Shown: positions 60,347 to 64,000 of the stretch, one piece after another
Layout of the letters: each line of letters opens with the position of its first letter
Position numbering within the stretch: position 1 is the stretch's first letter
Assembly (NCBI GenBank): GCA_004794655.1
Contig: SMMW01000501.1
Coordinates: 248,001 to 312,000 of the forward strand
Direction: 5' to 3'
Source of the DNA: Marisa cornuarietis
Lineage: Eukaryota > Mollusca > Gastropoda > Architaenioglossa > Ampullariidae
DNA: 64,000 nucleotides
The notes under the pieces: model-generated
Seen by the model: the letters and a program-made list of their open reading frames with translations, nothing else
Told to the model about the DNA's origin: nothing
The model's database searches: none
Position numbers and translations under genes: made by a program

Positions 60347-60779
60347 ATGTATCGTCATTATCACAGCAAACAGCACATGTTTAGGGTATAGTCCATAAAA
60401 TATTGATCGATATATATCGTATAACACACAAAAACAGCAGAACCAGCGCTAGTCAATACATATCATACTAACAATATAACCATCCCAGGGAAGTTGGACG
60501 CGCGCTAACAGCCGCTCAAACAGTCGACACGAACAGACAACCAGTCGCTTAGTCAGAGGCGGTACACGATGTTCCTATCGAACCTTTAGTGACCGCTGAC
60601 CACAGCAAAGATGAAATGAACGGTACAATCAGCAACTTTTATCACACGCAAAAATGTCAGAAAAAACTATTTATATCCATCTTCGTAAATGTTTGTGAAT
60701 GTTCCAACCATTCTGAGATACTCTTGCCTAAGACTATAGGCTTAACATGTCGATGTCCTGATTGGCTAGTTTGAAGACC

Positions 60780-61050
60780 GTGTGACTAGTTTAAAAGATA
60801 CGCTTAGGGCTACACTGCACAGAACTGTTCAACTCGGACACAATTATTTGTCCGAAATTCCCGCATATAATTTACAACCGTTGACTACTCCTTTTCCTTC
60901 TGTGTCCCCACTGTTTGATCATCTCTCCCTCCCTCTCTTACGCCTGTGTCTTCTTTCGAAGCCTTTAAATTCTTCTTGAAACCCCTTCTCTTTAAAATGT
61001 ATCCTGCTTATTGAGGAGCACAGTTCTGTTCACTTTTTTTATTCTTCATC
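60780..61050 (+). mobile_element. LINE C-terminal relic
   Basis: A frame with stops gives SFEAFKFFLKPLLFKMYPAY near 60955-61010, the FK..LK..LF ending of LINE proteins. The layout and wording of the 3' end (GAGGACAGTTCTGT-like, 61014-61030) resemble the relic at 29820-30050. Confidence 0.45.
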
Positions 61051-61539
61051 CAGTAATGATCTTTTCTACTTGCTGCCAAGCGTGACAATCAATGAAAACA
61101 CCAAAGAGTAAGTGAACATAGACATTTTTTGAAGAATCGGTATTTTCGCAAACCATGATTGCACTGTGTAAAAAAAACAACAACATGAGGTCCAATTTTG
61201 TTAAGAAGAGAGAAACAAATAAAACATTACAGAGCAAAGTGGTACAACGTGGTAATTAAAATCTTACTTTACCAACAGAGACACAAGGAAATTTTTGCAT
61301 GCGGCTCGACATAAATTGTATCATTAAAAATAAACAATTAAGAAAAAGGCACAGCATGGCACACGAGACATCATGGCAGTGAACGAGCGAACTAGCTGAC
61401 GTGCCACAAACCAAGGGAGGTCATCACTATTATAAGACATGGAGGTGGGTACGTAGTTGCGTCCCTTGACAGTAAATTCAGTTGAGTCTCGTAATGTGTC
61501 ACTCCCACCTGCCATATTCGTTACTATTTAGCACACTTA

Positions 61540-62090
61540 TCACCACAGTGCTCACATTGTAACAGTAGCTGATCACAAACTTCTGTATCTTTACTGTGAG
61601 AGTACATAGAGCTGTCTTAGTCACTATTGTCCATTTGCATGTCACTGTGTTAGTCACTGTACTGGTCAGTCCCCTTCTTGATATACTTATCACTGTATGT
61701 GTCGCAGTTTTTTTCACTCTAAAACACTTGTCAGCCGAATTTTTTGGGTATAAATACCGGGCTCTTTCAATCCAGCGTGTGTGAGTGTGTTAGGGGGGGG
61801 GGGGGGTTCATTCCATTCTCTTCTTTTTCCTGAGTGTTCAGAAGAAGTAACATTCCACGAGTGCAGTGTTCTGGTCCGCTACCAAGTGGCTCAAGTCCTT
61901 CTCAGATTAATCAGCAGTAAGTGATCACTACAATGTTTACATTGTCATGGTAACTGATGACCTTCTTGTTTACCTTTACTGTGAGAGTACATACACCTGT
62001 CTTAGTCCCTTAGTCACTATTGTTGATGTGCATATCACTGTGTTAGTCACTGTACTGGTCAGAACCCTTCTTGATGAACGTGACAGTGTA
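61540..62090. repeat. ~170-bp segment duplicated in tandem (offset ~393 bp)
   Basis: 'TTTACTGTGAGAGTACATA', 'CTGTCTTAGTC', 'CACTGTGTTAGTCACTGTAC' and 'TGGTCAG..CCCTTCTTGAT' occur in both about 61585-61690 and about 61973-62085. A G run (61793-61806) lies between, and a GT array follows the second copy. Confidence 0.85.
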
Positions 62091-62098
62091 CTAGTGAA

Positions 62099-62100
<2 letters not shown>

Positions 62101-62153
<53 letters not shown>
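62101..62153. repeat. (GT)n microsatellite
   Basis: About 26 GT units directly after the second copy of the 170-bp duplication. Confidence 0.97.
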
Positions 62154-62244
62154 CGGACTGCCCGAAAAATACAAGATTTAAGAAAACTTCTAACTTCCCC
62201 TGATCTCTATGCGGCAGCGACTAGAATCAAAACACCCTGTCTAC

Positions 62245-62405
62245 CTGGACAAAAGGTGAGCTCCGCACTGGAAATAAGGAAAAATACGAAGACTTGAATA
62301 TCTCAAAATTCCTGCGTGTCCTTGACAACTAAAGCACCCTGTGTGTTTAACTACGACTTGTCTATAATACTGTCCAACCCCCCCTCCCTTTTACGCTACA
62401 GTGTG
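62245..62405. repeat. Diverged dispersed repeat, copy 2
   Basis: Partner of 57225-57485, sharing the ordered blocks ACACCCT, ACCTGGAC, GAAATAAGG and TACGCTACA. It lies just before the composite duplicated segment. Confidence 0.5.
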
Positions 62406-62538
62406 TGTGGCGATGATACCTCAATATATTGGAACGGACGAATATACACAACACTTCAAAAACCTGTAAATAAAAAAGATGTTTTGTAGGAGATATCGCC
62501 GCATGGAACCGGATAAACAAGAAGTCAGACAATTAACC

Positions 62539-62985
62539 AACTCTGTGTTTTCTCTCAACATCCAAAGCCACTCAGCCCCCTGACCTCAGTGACGGACTGG
62601 GAGGAAATGACACCGAAGAAAGATCTCCACACCTGGACAGTCTCTGACAGACTATGATGTGTGTTTAGTGCTGTCCACACAGTGGTGTTTGTAGGATACA
62701 GTCAGTGACTTTCACATGAAGCAGAACAAGTTGTAAATCGTCCGCTTGTCTCCCTTTGTGGTGACATCGTAGAGTGAAATACGAACTCTACAAAACACTG
62801 GGTTTTCTATTAAAATATTCCCTAGGACATGTTGACCAGCCTGTGTCTGTCCTGTCTGTGTCTGTCCAGCCTATTTCTATCTAGTCTGTGAGTAACTAAA
62901 TATCTTCTGTCAGCGGATGAAGTTTTATAGCCAAGCTCCATTATCCGGGAAGTACACGCTGGAATATTCTTAACCGGTGAACCTC
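62539..62985. repeat. Composite duplicated segment (15.86 kb plus 22.84 kb pieces)
   Basis: Bases 62539-62627 match 15860-15948 and bases 62628-62985 match 22835-23215, in the same order and strand. In the left copy these pieces are 6.9 kb apart; here they are fused at GAAAGA/TCTCCAC. The right end is cut at about 62985 by a LINE, where the left copy leads on to the first exon of the mosaic gene. Confidence 0.8.
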
Positions 62986-64000
62986 TTCAGTCCCAAACTA
63001 TTCTCGACAACAATGAAGGAAGTAAACACAAAGACAAATATTCATAATGAGACAGACCAAAAGCAGTGGTATACTCATTTGTACAAAGTCTTTAATACCC
63101 CTGATTTATCTACCGATGAAGATACATACGAAGAATGGGAGGAATCGACCTGTGAAGAATGTTTATTCAATGACCCAGTAATCCTTGAGGAAGTTAAAAA
63201 CAGTTTTAAACATTTAAAAATGGAAAAAATGCAGGTACAGACACAATTATTAGTGAAATGTTATAAAACTCAACTGAAGCTGTTCTTGACTTCCTGCTAA
63301 ATCTGTTCAAAATGGTCCAAATCCATTATAGTACCAGTACATAAAAAAAGGAAACATAAACCAGGAAACTAAAAAGGAGTGGCACTGATGAGTGTTATTA
63401 GTCAAATTTATATATATATATTGAATAGAGATTGTCAAGATGGGCGGAAACAGAGGAAAATATTATAGAAGAGCAGGCAGGCTTTGAAAAGGCTACAGTA
63501 CAATGGACCATATCTTGCAGAAATCTGGGGCTTAGCTATAAATAACCCTATAGAAAAATACACACATTTGCAATTAAGCGGTTATCAAATGTTCTCCTAC
63601 ACTCCTCAAATTTGGTTGTATATGGCGAAGTGGGTAGGTATCCCCTGTATAAAGATACTTACATGAAATGTATACAATCCTGGCTACACCTCCTGATACC
63701 CATAACAAGACTTTGTAAACAAGCTTATGAAATGTTTTACCAACAGCATGAGTTGGGAAAGCTTATCTGGATATAAAGAAAGTGCTATCAGAAAATGGAT
63801 TTGAGATAGTATGGGTCAACCAGGGGGTTGAAGACATGTTCCTTTCAGAATTCAAAGACCGTATTATACGCTCCTTCAAACAAAATAGACTCTCAAACAT
63901 GGAAAATGACACAAAATATGAGTGGTTCCTATCATTTAAAGATAATCTACAGCCAGAAATATATTTATCTACCTTAACCAATAATTGGAACAGGAGTGCT
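62985..64000 (+). mobile_element. LINE, degraded, running off the right edge
   Basis: The start region (62995-63300) reads like the pre-RT/RT N-terminus: QKQWYTHLYKVFNTPDLSTD, then FNDPVILEEVKNSFKHLKME. Frame changes lead to NIIEEQAGF (63452-63490), then to the post-RT region: LCKQAYEMFYQQHELGKLIW and VLSENGFEIVWVNQGVEDMF, SFKQNRLSNMENDTKYEWFL up to 63990. The RT catalytic core is missing. The post-RT part is the same family as 27962-28540. Confidence 0.75.

Overview
This is animal nuclear DNA, most likely from a gastropod or related lophotrochozoan mollusc (inference). The basis is small exons with GT-AG introns, long CA/GT, CTAT and ATT microsatellites, dense fragments of non-LTR retrotransposons, tRNA-derived SINEs and hAT/Harbinger relics, and a set of fibrinogen-domain, MACPF/apple and Ig-domain receptor genes of the kind that is expanded in snail immune gene clusters. 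No prokaryotic features are present. All gene models below were joined by hand from splice sites and reading-frame phase, with no transcript evidence.

Layout. 0-1.3 kb: SINE and RTE-type LINE fragments. 3.2-10.7 kb, minus strand: a 14-exon gene whose exons join into one open frame of 830 codons. It encodes a KDZ (Kyakuja-Dileera-Zisupton) transposase-type protein with an N-terminal Cys cluster and the expected acidic residues. 12.2-14.2 kb: a frameshifted hAT transposase with a BED-like finger. 14.5-15.2 kb: an internally deleted PIF/Harbinger element that keeps the beginnings of both of its genes, facing each other. 15.2-23.2 kb: mostly non-coding, with a SINE with target-site duplication, a CR1/L2-like LINE and a segment duplicated at 62.6 kb.

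23.5-33.4 kb, plus strand: a broken mosaic gene coding for signal peptide, MACPF domain, apple/PAN-like and EB/EGF-like Cys modules, and a fibrinogen (FBG) C-terminal domain. It has several frameshifts and lacks one FBG exon, and LINE fragments lie in that gap. 33.7-38.9 kb: two minisatellite arrays, a hAT relic and an inverted orphan FBG exon. 40.2-41.35 kb: two exons encoding a cytoplasmic tail with two ITAM-like tyrosine pairs and a YxxM motif, but no visible ectodomain. 47.3-54.5 kb: an apparently intact Ig-domain transmembrane receptor of 492 aa. An L1/Tx1-like LINE with a 5' inversion sits in its last intron, and its target-site duplication covers the splice donor. 57.8-58.8 kb: three FBG exons of a second fibrinogen-related gene. 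59.1-64 kb: an internally deleted RTE element, an 18S rRNA-like fragment, a copy of the segment upstream of the 23.5 kb gene, and another LINE at the right edge.

Taken together, 23-63 kb looks like a decaying, repeatedly duplicated cluster of secreted pattern-recognition proteins (MACPF/FBG) and Ig-type signalling receptors. Retrotransposons have removed exons from it and supplied much of the intervening sequence. The KDZ gene on the left appears to be an independent locus.
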